DNA of 64,000 nt from a virus. The notes under the pieces are model-generated. The model saw only the letters and a list, made by a program, of their open reading frames with translations. It was not told where the DNA came from and did no database searches. The translations under genes were made by a program, and so were the position numbers. Each line of letters starts with the position of its first letter. Position 1 is the stretch's first letter. This document shows positions 47,467 to 56,718 of the stretch, piece after piece. The stretch spans positions 61,415 through 125,414 of the IMG/VR virus record IMGVR_UViG_3300028909_000017, one strand, 5' to 3'.

Positions 47467-48021
47467 TTAGAATAATTCTTTATCGCCAACCCATTTAATC
47501 ATGGGCATAAGTAGATCAATATTTTTCTTTCTTTGCTTGGAAAATGCTTCTGCCAAACTATTTTTGGGGTTAATAATTATTCCTATTTTACCCTCATCAT
47601 TAAACCAATCTTTATCTAATTCTTCAGAAGATACTGGATTATTATTATAATCGGTAATAGAAAAATATTTTTGAAGCCGAGCAACTTTTAATAACCATTT
47701 AAATCCATCAAAAGTTAAATCTTCCGATGGCTTAATTTTTATTTGCCGTTCTTTTTCCAATATTGCCAAAATAATTATCGTTATTAATCCTTTCTTTTTG
47801 GAAATATTTCCGAGTCGAATAAGTTCATTATTTAATGTTGTTATTACCAATGAAGTTAAACAATTATTTTCATCTATAGTAAAATATGCAATCGAAGAAG
47901 TTCCAATACTTTTGTAGATTTTTTCTAAATCTACAATTTTATATAATTTAGAATTCAATGGCCTCTTTTTACCTGATGCACTTACTAATTCTGATGACCG
48001 TGTAATTTCATTAATTTTCAT
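47467..48021 (-). CDS. Tagged GNAT-like paralogue, family 2
   Basis: 184 residues. MKINEITRS tag (I-N-E at 3-5). Core KGLITIIILAILEKERQIKI and LTFDGFKWLLKVARLQKYF match 11256 and 39639. GGAAAAAT lies before the ATG. Confidence 0.58.
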   Translation of the reverse strand: MKINEITRSSELVSASGKKRPLNSKLYKIVDLEKIYKSIGTSSIAYFTIDENNCLTSLVITTLNNELIRLGNISKKKGLITIIILAILEKERQIKIKPSEDLTFDGFKWLLKVARLQKYFSITDYNNNPVSSEELDKDWFNDEGKIGIIINPKNSLAEAFSKQRKKNIDLLMPMIKWVGDKELF

Positions 48022-48246
48022 CTATTTTTCCAAATTATAAATTAATATTTCATCTGTTGTTAAATGTCGCATCCAGGAAGTATATCGAATTATATTTTTA
48101 TGCTCTAACGTAATCACCGCGGCACCTGAATTTTTTAACCATGTGCTGCTCACTACTCCTATTGAAATTCCATCTTCTGGTGGATAAAATTCCATATAAT
48201 CGCCAATCGTCACCGGAATATTATCTGTATCTTTCGGATCACCCAT
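48022..48246 (-). CDS. SH3/KOW-like small protein family member
   Basis: Start taken at ATG 48246 (MGDPKDTDNIPVTIGDYMEF). Tail HLTTDEILIYNLEK. Coupled to 47467. Confidence 0.58.
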   Translation of the reverse strand: MGDPKDTDNIPVTIGDYMEFYPPEDGISIGVVSSTWLKNSGAAVITLEHKNIIRYTSWMRHLTTDEILIYNLEK

Positions 48247-48248
48247 TT

Positions 48249-48491
48249 TTAGAACCATCCTTCCCTGGGTAACCACGGAATATTGGGCTGATTTTTTCGA
48301 TCAAATTCGGTTGCTAAAATTTCCTCTTGAACCAATTTCAAATCAGCAGGGTTATTTCTATCAGCTTTATGAATTGAACCAATGCAATGTTCCCAACGTT
48401 CTTTATTTTCCTTGGCTTCACACGCATCTATTTCAAGTCCATAAAATACAAATTTTCCATATGTTGGAATTGTAATTATCCAATAATCCAT
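48249..48491 (-). CDS. Hypothetical protein, 80 aa
   Basis: MDYWIITIPTYGKFVFYG, then helical KENKERWEHCIGSIHK; ends WLPREGWF. No family recognised. Confidence 0.55.
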   Translation of the reverse strand: MDYWIITIPTYGKFVFYGLEIDACEAKENKERWEHCIGSIHKADRNNPADLKLVQEEILATEFDRKNQPNIPWLPREGWF

Positions 48492-48512
48492 ATTATTCTT
48501 TTCCCCAAAAAA

Positions 48513-48698
48513 TTAGTTTTCCGGCCACCACGGATCTTGCGGTAAAATGCATAAGGTTTCTTTAACTGAGTTATCCGAACATTTTCCATCATTCCAATGT
48601 GGACAATCATCTGTAAGACATCCTAAATTAGAGCGGAAAACAATTGTTCCGTCTTTGGTTCTTCGAAAAAATGGTAAAAATAACGAATCATTATCCAT
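48513..48698 (-). CDS. Cys-containing small protein, 61 aa
   Basis: Four cysteines (GCLTDDCPHW, GKCSD, TLCILP) likely bind one metal. Acidic and aromatic. Unknown role. Confidence 0.55.
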   Translation of the reverse strand: MDNDSLFLPFFRRTKDGTIVFRSNLGCLTDDCPHWNDGKCSDNSVKETLCILPQDPWWPEN

Positions 48699-48705
48699 TC
48701 TTTAA

Positions 48706-49149
48706 TTACTTCCTTTCGGGTGTAACTCTTGACCATGTTCGAGTTGCTGGATCGTATTGAACATCATCACCCCATCCATTATCTCTTTTTACAGAATCAA
48801 CAGCAGATTTAATTGCTTTAACAATATCTTCAGATATTGGTCGATATTTGGTTTGAATCGGTTCAATTTCTTTTTGAAAAGAATCATCTAAACTCTTAAG
48901 TTTATCCAATTGAATAGAAACCAAAATATCCCCGGATACTGTTTGATCGCCAATCTTAGCAGACTTCGGAACTAAAATTTGTTTTCCAGGAGTCACCTCC
49001 CCTGCTACTATATTTGAAGTATTGGGTGAATCACTGGTTGCTTTAGATGGAACTGCTACCTTTGTTGAATCATTTTGTTTTGCTTGCCCAGGCAAATACA
49101 TTAAACTACCTCCCAGTAAAAATAATACTGCAATACTAATGTTTTTCAA
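48706..49149 (-). CDS. Exported or membrane-anchored protein, 147 aa
   Basis: TTG start at 49149 after GGAGAAATTAC. Signal-peptide-like KNISIAVLFLLGGSLMYLPG, then Ser/Thr/Pro-rich linker and a helical charged end. Upstream ATG starts would translate insertion-element sequence. Confidence 0.55.
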   Translation of the reverse strand: MKNISIAVLFLLGGSLMYLPGQAKQNDSTKVAVPSKATSDSPNTSNIVAGEVTPGKQILVPKSAKIGDQTVSGDILVSIQLDKLKSLDDSFQKEIEPIQTKYRPISEDIVKAIKSAVDSVKRDNGWGDDVQYDPATRTWSRVTPERK

Positions 49150-49190
49150 GTAATTTCTCCAATAAAATAAGTATAACACATATTAAACAA

Positions 49191-50480
49191 TTAAACAATT
49201 ATATGTTCAAATATTCCTGATTTTATTGAATTAAATCTAAAGACACACGAATTAATATCTTCGAGTGGAACCCGGTACTTTATTCCGGACTTCTTTATTG
49301 CATTATGTATTTCTACCCATTTTGAAGCAATTGGCGAAGTATTATCTTCTCTTAATATTTTCGCAAGTAAAAGTCCCACGGCTTCCTCTTCCTTCCATTG
49401 GTTTAGAACGCGAACTTTACTTAAATTGGTATTTGGATACATACACAAACTTTTTACATATTTGTTTGGTCCACGTCTTGCTATTTCTTTTGCTGCGGCA
49501 CACGGGTCTGGTAAATTCCTGAAAAGAACATTACCGATTGTACTCGAATAAGCACAGTTTACTAATTTACATTCGATATTATATCGGTCACTTAGTTTTC
49601 TGATTTGCCACTGAAACAAGTTTCGGTTCCATTCATTGTTTACTAACCGATTGAAACCACGTCCTTTCTTCGTATTTCGAGAGCCCATTGTTAGTTCTTC
49701 TAAAACAACCATTGATACATGAAAATGTACAGCAAGTTTTATAATTCGACATGCAATTTCTTTTGTTTCGTGATTTCGTTTGTTTTTATTTTTACGAGTT
49801 TTATCAGTAAATTTAAATACTTCGTGAAAAACATCACTGCCATTATCGGTAATTGAAATGCCAATATTATTTGGATTCATATCAATACCAAGTATTCGAT
49901 TTGTTATTTTATCGATATTTTCGATTTTTTCTTGCTCGTAAGTAAGGCAAATTTGATTCTTTTTAAGTAAAACCTGAATCGGCATTTTACTAATATTATT
50001 CAGCAAATAAATTATTTCTTTTCTCTGATTTTTACTTATTTTGAATGGTATTTCTATTTTATTATTCTTGTTTGGCTTATAAATTAAAATATCCTGATCT
50101 AATTTTGAAAAATCAAATAACCGATTTGATTTCTGATTGGTTTCGCCCTGAATTTTAACCGGTCTATTTCTTAATTCATGCCATTGATCAGCGGATATTT
50201 TATTTGACCTTCTCTTTTCAAAGGTTTTTCTTCCACCCCAAATAATTTTATAATCTTTTTTCTTTGATTTATAAATGTTAAATTCTTGAACTGCATCTAA
50301 AACGGCCATTCGTTGAAGATAACATCCTAAATTACTAAACATGGATTTTAGTAAAATACTAATATCTTTTTGAATACTTCCCTCAATAATTCTTTTAAAT
50401 GCAAATCTAAATGCCGATGAATATTCCCGTTGAAATGGAATTATTGGTAAATCGGCATTTAATTTTAGTGTCTTCTGCAT
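49191..50480 (-). CDS. tnpB: TnpB-like RuvC nuclease of IS607 element
   Basis: 429 residues. RuvC pieces: ILGIDMNPNNIGIS (Asp), VVLEEL (Glu) and DPCAAAKEIARRG (Asp). The usual CxxC zinc ribbon before the last motif is not visible. N-terminus LKLNADLPIIPFQREYS with a basic RRKTFEKRRSNK region. TnpB proteins are RNA-guided nucleases that keep their element at the site. Nearly identical over long stretches to copy 2. Confidence 0.82.
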   Translation of the reverse strand: MQKTLKLNADLPIIPFQREYSSAFRFAFKRIIEGSIQKDISILLKSMFSNLGCYLQRMAVLDAVQEFNIYKSKKKDYKIIWGGRKTFEKRRSNKISADQWHELRNRPVKIQGETNQKSNRLFDFSKLDQDILIYKPNKNNKIEIPFKISKNQRKEIIYLLNNISKMPIQVLLKKNQICLTYEQEKIENIDKITNRILGIDMNPNNIGISITDNGSDVFHEVFKFTDKTRKNKNKRNHETKEIACRIIKLAVHFHVSMVVLEELTMGSRNTKKGRGFNRLVNNEWNRNLFQWQIRKLSDRYNIECKLVNCAYSSTIGNVLFRNLPDPCAAAKEIARRGPNKYVKSLCMYPNTNLSKVRVLNQWKEEEAVGLLLAKILREDNTSPIASKWVEIHNAIKKSGIKYRVPLEDINSCVFRFNSIKSGIFEHIIV

Positions 50481-50500
50481 AATTTTATATATTTATATCT

Positions 50501-50605
50501 TTAGAAAGCAATTCTTAAGAGATTGATTTTGCGCCAATAATACAATTTTTGTGGGGAAATACCAAGAAATTTAATTACTTCTCTTGCACTGATATATTTT
50601 GCCAT
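50501..50605 (-). pseudogene. tnpA remnant (serine recombinase, 5' part only)
   Basis: 34 codons: MAKYISAREVIKFLGISPQK then YYWRK, the MerR-like DNA-binding start of copy 2's TnpA, then an early stop. The catalytic resolvase part is deleted. Confidence 0.8.
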
Positions 50606-50622
50606 GATAAATACTCCCCTTT

Positions 50623-50889
50623 TTATTCTTCCAATTTCCAAAGTAAAACATCTTTTTTGGTTCCTATTTTAATTAAAGTCCAGGGACGTGTTGGCAATAC
50701 TCGTTGATGTGTTGTTAAAAACCATACGTGACCGCAATACGAATAAAAACAAAAAATATTTCTTAACCAAAAAATTTTATGAGTCCCAGGACAAATCCTG
50801 GGCAAGAAAGCAAATTCTTTTTTATTCATATGACTTCTGAAATTTTCAGAAGTATAAGGTATATTCGGGACTTTTAAAGGACGACCCAT
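50623..50889 (-). CDS. Hypothetical protein with FWLRNI motif
   Basis: 88 residues. CPGTHKIFWLRNIF parallels DPQTKDVFWLEKI in the next gene; tail KKDVLLWKLEE resembles the SH3/KOW family end. One-base overlap with 50889. Forms a small paralogue group with 50889 and the pseudogene at 51462. Confidence 0.55.
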   Translation of the reverse strand: MGRPLKVPNIPYTSENFRSHMNKKEFAFLPRICPGTHKIFWLRNIFCFYSYCGHVWFLTTHQRVLPTRPWTLIKIGTKKDVLLWKLEE

Positions 50890-51200
50890 TATTCACTCAA
50901 CTTATTCACAATTCGACCACTAAATTTAATAATTTTATATAATTTATAGGGAAAATGACCATCATAAATAGAGTTGTCTTTCCCTTCAAGTCTATCATAT
51001 TCAGTAGAATAGAAATTAACATACGTCATGTAAATTTTTTCTAACCAGAAAACATCTTTTGTTTGTGGATCCTGAATTGGAAATAAAGAAAAACCGGATT
51101 CATATTGAAATAAAGGCGCTTTTAAATAACCACCATTATTGAGCGCTGCATCTACCCAACTATATGGTTTTTTCCTCGACATTTTATGTTTAAAAACCAT
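50889..51200 (-). CDS. Hypothetical protein with FWLEKI motif
   Basis: 103 residues, ATG 51200 after AAAGGAATTC. SLFPIQDPQTKDVFWLEKIY is shared with neighbours; ends SGRIVNKLSE. Unknown function. Confidence 0.55.
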   Translation of the reverse strand: MVFKHKMSRKKPYSWVDAALNNGGYLKAPLFQYESGFSLFPIQDPQTKDVFWLEKIYMTYVNFYSTEYDRLEGKDNSIYDGHFPYKLYKIIKFSGRIVNKLSE

Positions 51201-51210
51201 GAATTCCTTT

Positions 51211-51465
51211 CTAAAAATCTACAAATTTGTCTCTTATCTCTGGAGTAATTCGAGTTAAACAATCAGAACATCGTTCATACCATTCTGTACCTTCTCCATC
51301 GTGTGGACCAAAAGAAGTACCACAATGATTGCATTCATCAGGATGTAATCTTAAATATTTACCTCGACGTCGTAAAAAATCAACATACGATTCCCCCATT
51401 AACCAAGAAGGCATTTCATCTGGTGATCTTGGGTCAAAAGGAAATACCAGTTGCTCTCCTTTCAT
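51211..51465 (-). CDS. Zinc-ribbon protein, 84 aa
   Basis: CNHCGTSFGPHDGEGTEWYERCSDC makes a zinc ribbon in the C-terminal half; basic FLRRRGKYLRL before it. Start overlaps the previous stop (ATGA). Confidence 0.62.
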   Translation of the reverse strand: MKGEQLVFPFDPRSPDEMPSWLMGESYVDFLRRRGKYLRLHPDECNHCGTSFGPHDGEGTEWYERCSDCLTRITPEIRDKFVDF

Positions 51466-51680
51466 TTTGCTTCTTTATTAAGCGGTTTTATTTCGAGTAT
51501 ACACCATATTCGAAACATTCCAGGAGTATAATCGGGATCGGTATCAATTTCATACTTTTCTGTAATTATTACAGATTCTAGCCAATATGTAATATTTGTT
51601 AACGGTCAAGTTAATGGAAATAATGTAAATATTTTCCTATGTCGTATATCACCCATTTCAAATTTATTTTTCCAATGCAT
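51462..51680 (-). pseudogene. FWLE-family gene with one in-frame TGA
   Basis: ATG 51680: MHWKNKFEMGDIRHRKIFTLFPLT, TGA, then PLTNITYWLESVIITEKYEI to TGA 51462. The frame is otherwise intact and aligns with 50889 (LFPIQDP...FWLEKI), so a single mutation or readthrough site separates the halves. Confidence 0.6.
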
Positions 51681-51711
51681 AATTACTCCTTAAGAAGTCA
51701 AGGTAAAGTAT

Positions 51712-53133
51712 CTAAACTTCAGCAAGTGAACGAATTTCATCAAGAGTCTGGTGGCGAATAACTTTCCCATTACGAAAGACCAATTCTAATTGATCTCCAT
51801 ATACACCATTTCCAGATTCATCCTGCACTGTGCTAAACAAACCGGTACTTTCAGAATAAATTAATACTGGCCGACCTTTGAATGATGCCTTTGTTGGATC
51901 TCCCTTTGGCTGCTTAAATACCGGAGTATCTACATCATTGAGTCGAATATTACAGAATTTCATTGCCGATTTCATTGAATCTCTGTTTACTTTTTGCAGA
52001 AGTCCACCGCCCATACCCACGATAACATTTTCCACACTCCAACCAGATAACCTCAGTGTTTCATATAATTTGCGAATGCTAAAAATATCCATACCATCGC
52101 CCCAAAGTAATCCAACACAAGGGCTAAGAACTTTAAAACCTTTACTATTGACGGTATAGCCAAATTTTTCAGCCAAGATGTCGAGTAAAATTGGAACCTT
52201 GATTGATGGATCTCCTGAATCTGGACGGGCAACAACTTTTGTTTTACCATGAAGAATTTGATCACGGAAAGTTCCACCCATAATTTCTCGAACGAAATAT
52301 TCATCATCGTAACTATCAATAACCATACTTACAACCGGCGCATCTTTATAAACTCCCAAAATTCGACTAACAACATTTCGTTCGCCGTTAGGACCTTCCA
52401 TCGTCATTACAAAATGCTCACTAGCAGGAACACTATAAGCTGATACGCGAGGAGCATCATAATATTGATGCAGCAAACTCATTGCAATTCCGGTATCTGT
52501 TCCCTTAAAATTAATAAGATGCGCAGCTCCGCCAATAGCTGCCTGTGTTCCACAAGATACCGCTCGCCCACCAAAATCATGCAACATGAACGGTAAGCCA
52601 TCATAAGATTCGGATGTAATAGTAAGATATTCCTTGGCTAACTTTTTAACTTCCCGACTCTGCGTAGCAACGATACTCCCGTACCAATTACGCATGAATC
52701 GAGTTTCACACCATCCGGGCAGCCATGCACAATTTTCATCGGTACTTTCAACCGTGAAAACAACATTATTAACGCCGTTATTGGAAATATTAAATGGGCG
52801 TCCTTCCTTGATTGCACGAATTTCAATCGGAAGTCTCCCATCATATTTGTCAAGAATATATTGCCATTGTGCCTTAGGGTATGGGAATCCATCATAAAAA
52901 TGGACCTGACTGTCAGCATATGCTTCGTCAAGATTTTCCTGAGTGAAGAATTTGCCTTCAAATTCGGCCATTAATTGATATTGCAATCCAAAAAATACGG
53001 CTTCGCTATAAATACCTCCTCGATTGCAATAATAATTCATTGCTTGTGAAAGAGTATGTGGGAGCATCGCGGGGTGGGTTTTTTTGTAGGAATCGTCATC
53101 AAGAAGCGGATTAATTACGAGTGGTTGTGGCAT
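51712..53133 (-). CDS. nadV: Nicotinamide phosphoribosyltransferase
   Basis: 473 residues, the usual NAMPT length. Landmarks: DSYKKTHPAMLP (start), FGLQYQL, RPFNISNNGVNNVVFTVEST, then ENCAWLPGWCETRFMR, HDFGGRAVSCGTQAAIGGAAHLINFKGTDT (here in part), YSVPASEHFVM, and VVARPDSGDP with GLLWGDGMD binding PRPP and Nam. It makes NMN from nicotinamide and PRPP. With NMN adenylyltransferase at 57400 it completes a two-step route to NAD+. Own promoter at 53158-53186. Confidence 0.95.
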   Translation of the reverse strand: MPQPLVINPLLDDDSYKKTHPAMLPHTLSQAMNYYCNRGGIYSEAVFFGLQYQLMAEFEGKFFTQENLDEAYADSQVHFYDGFPYPKAQWQYILDKYDGRLPIEIRAIKEGRPFNISNNGVNNVVFTVESTDENCAWLPGWCETRFMRNWYGSIVATQSREVKKLAKEYLTITSESYDGLPFMLHDFGGRAVSCGTQAAIGGAAHLINFKGTDTGIAMSLLHQYYDAPRVSAYSVPASEHFVMTMEGPNGERNVVSRILGVYKDAPVVSMVIDSYDDEYFVREIMGGTFRDQILHGKTKVVARPDSGDPSIKVPILLDILAEKFGYTVNSKGFKVLSPCVGLLWGDGMDIFSIRKLYETLRLSGWSVENVIVGMGGGLLQKVNRDSMKSAMKFCNIRLNDVDTPVFKQPKGDPTKASFKGRPVLIYSESTGLFSTVQDESGNGVYGDQLELVFRNGKVIRHQTLDEIRSLAEV

Positions 53134-53157
53134 TATATTCCTTTCAATTATATTACG

Positions 53158-53186
53158 ATTATATACTATTTCCGTTATTAAAGCAA
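53158..53186 (-). promoter_or_regulatory. sigma70-type promoter for nadV
   Basis: TTGCTT (53181-53186), 17-bp spacer, TATAAT (53158-53163). Confidence 0.7.
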
Positions 53187-53189
53187 GAA

Positions 53190-53696
53190 TTAATTTCGGT
53201 CAAAACCGACCGAAGTTCCGATACCGTCTTGTGTACGCGGCTTGTTTTTCATGCTTCGAAGCCTATTTAAAACAATATTATACGGTTGTTCGAGGCACAA
53301 AACAGCAGCAGATAATTCTCTTAGATGTGCAATGCTTAATTGATCGGTATCAACTACCCATTGTTTAAGTTCTTTCTTTGACAATTCAGGAGCAACCGTT
53401 TGCAAATACATTTCACGGGCGGCGGCGGTTGGCATTCCGACCAAAATACGTTCATCAAATCGTGAAGGTCGATTAATAATTCGAGCACCCAAACGGTCTG
53501 GATAATTTGTCGTGGCAACCATAACGATATTCTCTACTTGATTTTCACCGTCTAATAATGCTAATAATTCGTGTTCACCATAACGAGAAATAATTTCATC
53601 AATATCCTCGAGAATACAAATAATTCTTCGATCGGGTTCAATCCTGCGTAACGCTGACAATCCATCAGATGTCATGGAAGGATTATTACACATGAT
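53190..53696 (-). pseudogene. AAA+ ATPase, C-terminal half, cut by IS607 element
   Basis: Resumes with FIMCNNPSMTSDGLSALRRI, then IICILEDIDEIIS (Walker B), VATTNYPDRLG (sensor 1) and NRPSRFDERI (arginine finger) and a helical end. The N-terminal half with Walker A is at 55684-56160. The join point falls in the strand after the first helix. Confidence 0.8.
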
Positions 53697-53732
53697 AAAG
53701 TAACTTTCCCAATAAAAACAGTACAACGAATA

Positions 53733-55020
53733 TTAAACAATTATATGTTCAAATATTCCTGATTTTATTGAATTAAATCTAAAGACATTAGACCTGATTG
53801 AATCTAATGGAACCCGGTACTTTATTCCGGACTTCTTTATTGCATTATGTATTTCTACCCATTTTGAAGCAATTGAAGAACAAGAGTCCTCCAATATTTT
53901 CACAAGTAAAAGTCCCGCGGCTTCCGCTTCCTTCCATTGGTTTAGAACGCGAACTTTACTTAAATTGGTATTTGGATACATACACAAACTTTTAACGTAT
54001 TTGTTGGGGCCTCTACGGGCTATTTCTTTTGCCGCGGCACATGGATCTGGTAAATTTCTGAATAAAATATTTCCAATAGTTGAACTATATGCGCAATTAA
54101 CTAATTTACATTCGATGCCGAATTTATCTGATAATTTTCTTATTTGCCATTGAAACAAATTTCGGTTCCACTCGTTGTTTACTAGCCGATTGAAACTACG
54201 GCCTTTCTTTGCATCTTTTGCGCCCATTTTAAGTTCTTCAAGAACAACCATTGACACGTGAAAATGTATGGCAAGTTTAATAATTCGACATGCAATTTCT
54301 TTGGTTTCGTGATTTCGTTTGTTTTTATTTTTACGAGTCCGATCAGTAAATTTAAACACTTCATGAAATACGTCTTTACCCGAATCGGTAATTGAAATGC
54401 CAATATTATTTGGATTCATATCAATTCCAAGTATTCGATTTGCTATCGGTTGTTCTATGAATACTTTTTCTTGTTCATAAGTTAGACAAATTTGATTCTT
54501 TTTAAGTAAAACTTGAATCGGAATCTGACCGATTTTATCTAATAAATAAGTTATTTCTTTTCTCTGATTTTTACTTATTTTGAATGGTATTTCTTGATGA
54601 ATATTTTTACTGGGTTTAAAAATTAAAATATTATCTGATAATTTTGAAAAATCAAACATTCGATTTGATTTTTGATTGGATTCACCCTGTATTTTAACCG
54701 GCCTATTTCTTAATTCCTTCCATTGATCAGACGATATTTTATTTGCACTTCGTTTTTCAAAGTTCTTTCTTCCACCCCCAAACAATTTTATAATCTCGTT
54801 TCTTGGATTTATAAATGTTAAATTCTTGTACGGCATCTAAAACAGCCATATGTTGCAGATATGAACCCAAATTAGGGAATTTGTCTTTTAGAAATGATCG
54901 AACTTCTTTTTGGGTATAATTATCTGTAATTCTTTTGAATGCAAATCTAAATGCCGATGAATATTCCCTGTGAAATGGAATTATTGGTAACTCGGCATTT
55001 AATTTTAGTGTCTTCTGCAT
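53733..55020 (-). CDS. tnpB: TnpB-like RuvC nuclease (frameshift at G5)
   Basis: ATG 55020 opens MQKTLKLNAELPIIPFHREY; frame breaks at VWGWKKEL. Reading five G at 54775-54779 as four gives GGRKNFEKRSANK and joins the frame ending 53733. RuvC motifs ILGIDMNPNN, VVLEEL and DPCAAAKEIARRG as in copy 1. Restored length about 429 residues. Confidence 0.75.
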
Positions 55021-55024
55021 ATTT

Positions 55025-55630
55025 TTATTTATATATATCCGCAGAAAGCAGCTCTTTAGTGATTGTTTTTAGTTGTTTCCTTCTATTGCTATACATTTTC
55101 ATACTGAAATAATGAATAATAGAAATTAAATCTTGGGTAAGTTCTGATTGAAAATCTTCTTCCGCAGTTGCATTAATAACAACAATTTTAACATTCATTT
55201 TATTGAATAATTGCTGAAATGATTCAAATCCAAATCGAACTAATCTATCTTTATATGTCACATATATAGTGTCTACTTCATTATTTGCTACTAGATCTAG
55301 TAGCTGGATAAATCCAGCGCGATTTTCATTCATTCCCGAACCAATATCTTCAATTGATTTATCTGGAATAATTCCGTTTGCTGCGGCATATGTGTGTAAT
55401 AATTGGGTTTGTCGTTTAAGATCATCCACTTGTTTGGTATTTGAAACCCGAGCATATAAAATATGAATCTTTTTAGTTGTTTCGCCTTTAAACTTAGTCA
55501 GATCATACAAATAAATTTTATTTGCAACTTTTATGAAGTCAATTTGATTGGTTTTTCGCCAATAATACAATTTTTGTGGGGAAATACCCAAAAATTTAAT
55601 TACTTCCCTTGCACTGCTATATTTTGCCAT
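55025..55630 (-). CDS. tnpA: IS607-family serine recombinase
   Basis: 201 residues: N-terminal MerR-like helix-turn-helix (SAREVIKFLGISPQKLYYWRK) then a resolvase domain with the catalytic serine in YARVSNTKQVDDLKRQ, DIGSGMNENRAGFIQLL and YVTYKDRLVRFGFE. The order (DNA-binding first) is the IS607 hallmark. Upstream GGAGG ribosome site; tnpB follows within five bases. Confidence 0.9.
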   Translation of the reverse strand: MAKYSSAREVIKFLGISPQKLYYWRKTNQIDFIKVANKIYLYDLTKFKGETTKKIHILYARVSNTKQVDDLKRQTQLLHTYAAANGIIPDKSIEDIGSGMNENRAGFIQLLDLVANNEVDTIYVTYKDRLVRFGFESFQQLFNKMNVKIVVINATAEEDFQSELTQDLISIIHYFSMKMYSNRRKQLKTITKELLSADIYK

Positions 55631-55683
55631 GATAAATACCTCCTTCTATTATTTGTATTTATCATTAATGGTTGTATAAACTG

Positions 55684-56160
55684 CTAGTTAACAATACCAT
55701 TATTTTCGATCAATGTTTTACTTAGTAAGGTTAATGTTGCTGTTTTGCCGCTTCCAGGAGGGCCCCAAAGCAAAATACCTCTCTTGTAAAGTAATCCATG
55801 ATTACGATATCGGTCTTCCATTTTCCAAAAAGTTCTCATACCAGATAATACCTGCTCACTTGAATTATCCGGAAGCATAATTAATGAATCAGTAATAATT
55901 TTAATTCTATTTAGATAAAGTCCATAATCATCACGCTCAAAAGAATATGTGCCTGGTGGCAATTTTTCTCGAGTTAATCCGGCAGGTCGGAAGGTATCAT
56001 TTTTTCCAATTTGCCATTGTCGGAATTCTATATTTGTTGAATCTCGATCGGTTGTTTGACGTTTACCTGGTGATGGGTCACAGTCATTTCGACTATTACT
56101 GCTTAATCGTTTATTAGGATTATTTTCCAATATTTCATTCAATTGATCTTCATCATTCAT
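55684..56160 (-). pseudogene. AAA+ ATPase, N-terminal half, cut by IS607 element
   Basis: ATG 56160 after GGAAGAG (MNDEDQLNEILENNPNKR). Ends shortly after Walker A in LLWGPPGSGKTATLTLLSK. C-terminal half at 53190. Together about 325 residues, a phage AAA+ of unknown target. Confidence 0.8.
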
Positions 56161-56161
56161 T

Positions 56162-56458
56162 CTACTCTTCCTTGTCCTTAAATTTGATCGAAGAATTAAA
56201 CCATTCATTAATTTTTGAAAGTATGAAATTATTTTGGTGGCTGTTATACTTTTTGCAAAGCCAATTTTTAATACGAATACCCAAAAGCATAAATGGAACA
56301 GCAATTAATGTAACAAGAATCATAACTCCCATATACAAATAGATAATAGGAGAAAAAATTAATTGCAGCCAAAAAGAAAATGGGGTAATATAATCAATAT
56401 GTTGAATACCCCACATACTCACAATTTTATATACTAACGAATTTTTATCGATTAACAT
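56162..56458 (-). CDS. Membrane protein, 98 aa
   Basis: Two membrane helices (about 21-60), FSPIIYLYMGVMILVTLIAV, then a basic, charged tail. Next to the AAA+ gene. Unknown function. Confidence 0.55.
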   Translation of the reverse strand: MLIDKNSLVYKIVSMWGIQHIDYITPFSFWLQLIFSPIIYLYMGVMILVTLIAVPFMLLGIRIKNWLCKKYNSHQNNFILSKINEWFNSSIKFKDKEE

Positions 56459-56459
56459 C

Positions 56460-56714
56460 TTATTGCTCCAATTTCTTCACAAGTTTTTCTGAAAAATATT
56501 CTTTCCAAGTTCCGATATTCCATTCGCACGGTTGAATATTATTATAAATATGACCCATTATAAATTCTGGCTTAATAGAATCAATTACTTCAGCCATACC
56601 GATACGCATAATTACATTTTCCCAATTCTTTACAATAATTTCATCATTATTTTCGGAAAAGTCCCAGCTATATTCATATACTATATCGCCGTTTGATTTT
56701 TCTCTATATTTCAT
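56460..56714 (-). CDS. Hypothetical protein, 84 aa
   Basis: Acidic Trp-rich (YEYSWDFSENNDEII), ends WKEYFSEKLVKKLEQ. Only the tail vaguely recalls the SH3/KOW family. Unknown. Confidence 0.5.
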   Translation of the reverse strand: MKYREKSNGDIVYEYSWDFSENNDEIIVKNWENVIMRIGMAEVIDSIKPEFIMGHIYNNIQPCEWNIGTWKEYFSEKLVKKLEQ

Positions 56715-56718
56715 TATT

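Larger units (their letters stand above)
49150..50620 (-). mobile_element. IS607-type element, copy 1 (tnpA deleted, tnpB intact)
   Basis: Contains tnpB and only the first 33 codons of tnpA; both outer ends match those of copy 2 (53690-55650). Ends are approximate because IS607 elements leave no clear target duplication. Confidence 0.75.
53690..55650 (-). mobile_element. IS607-type element, copy 2, inserted in AAA+ gene
   Basis: tnpA intact, tnpB frameshifted. Lies exactly between the halves of one AAA+ gene. Ends approximate; conserved end motifs shared with copy 1 include TTTATTGG...TTACTT and GGAGGTATTTATC. Confidence 0.82.

Noticed and set aside
51462-51680. Reassigned TGA codon
   Set aside because: TGA is used as a normal stop in several other genes here and no TCA tRNA was found.
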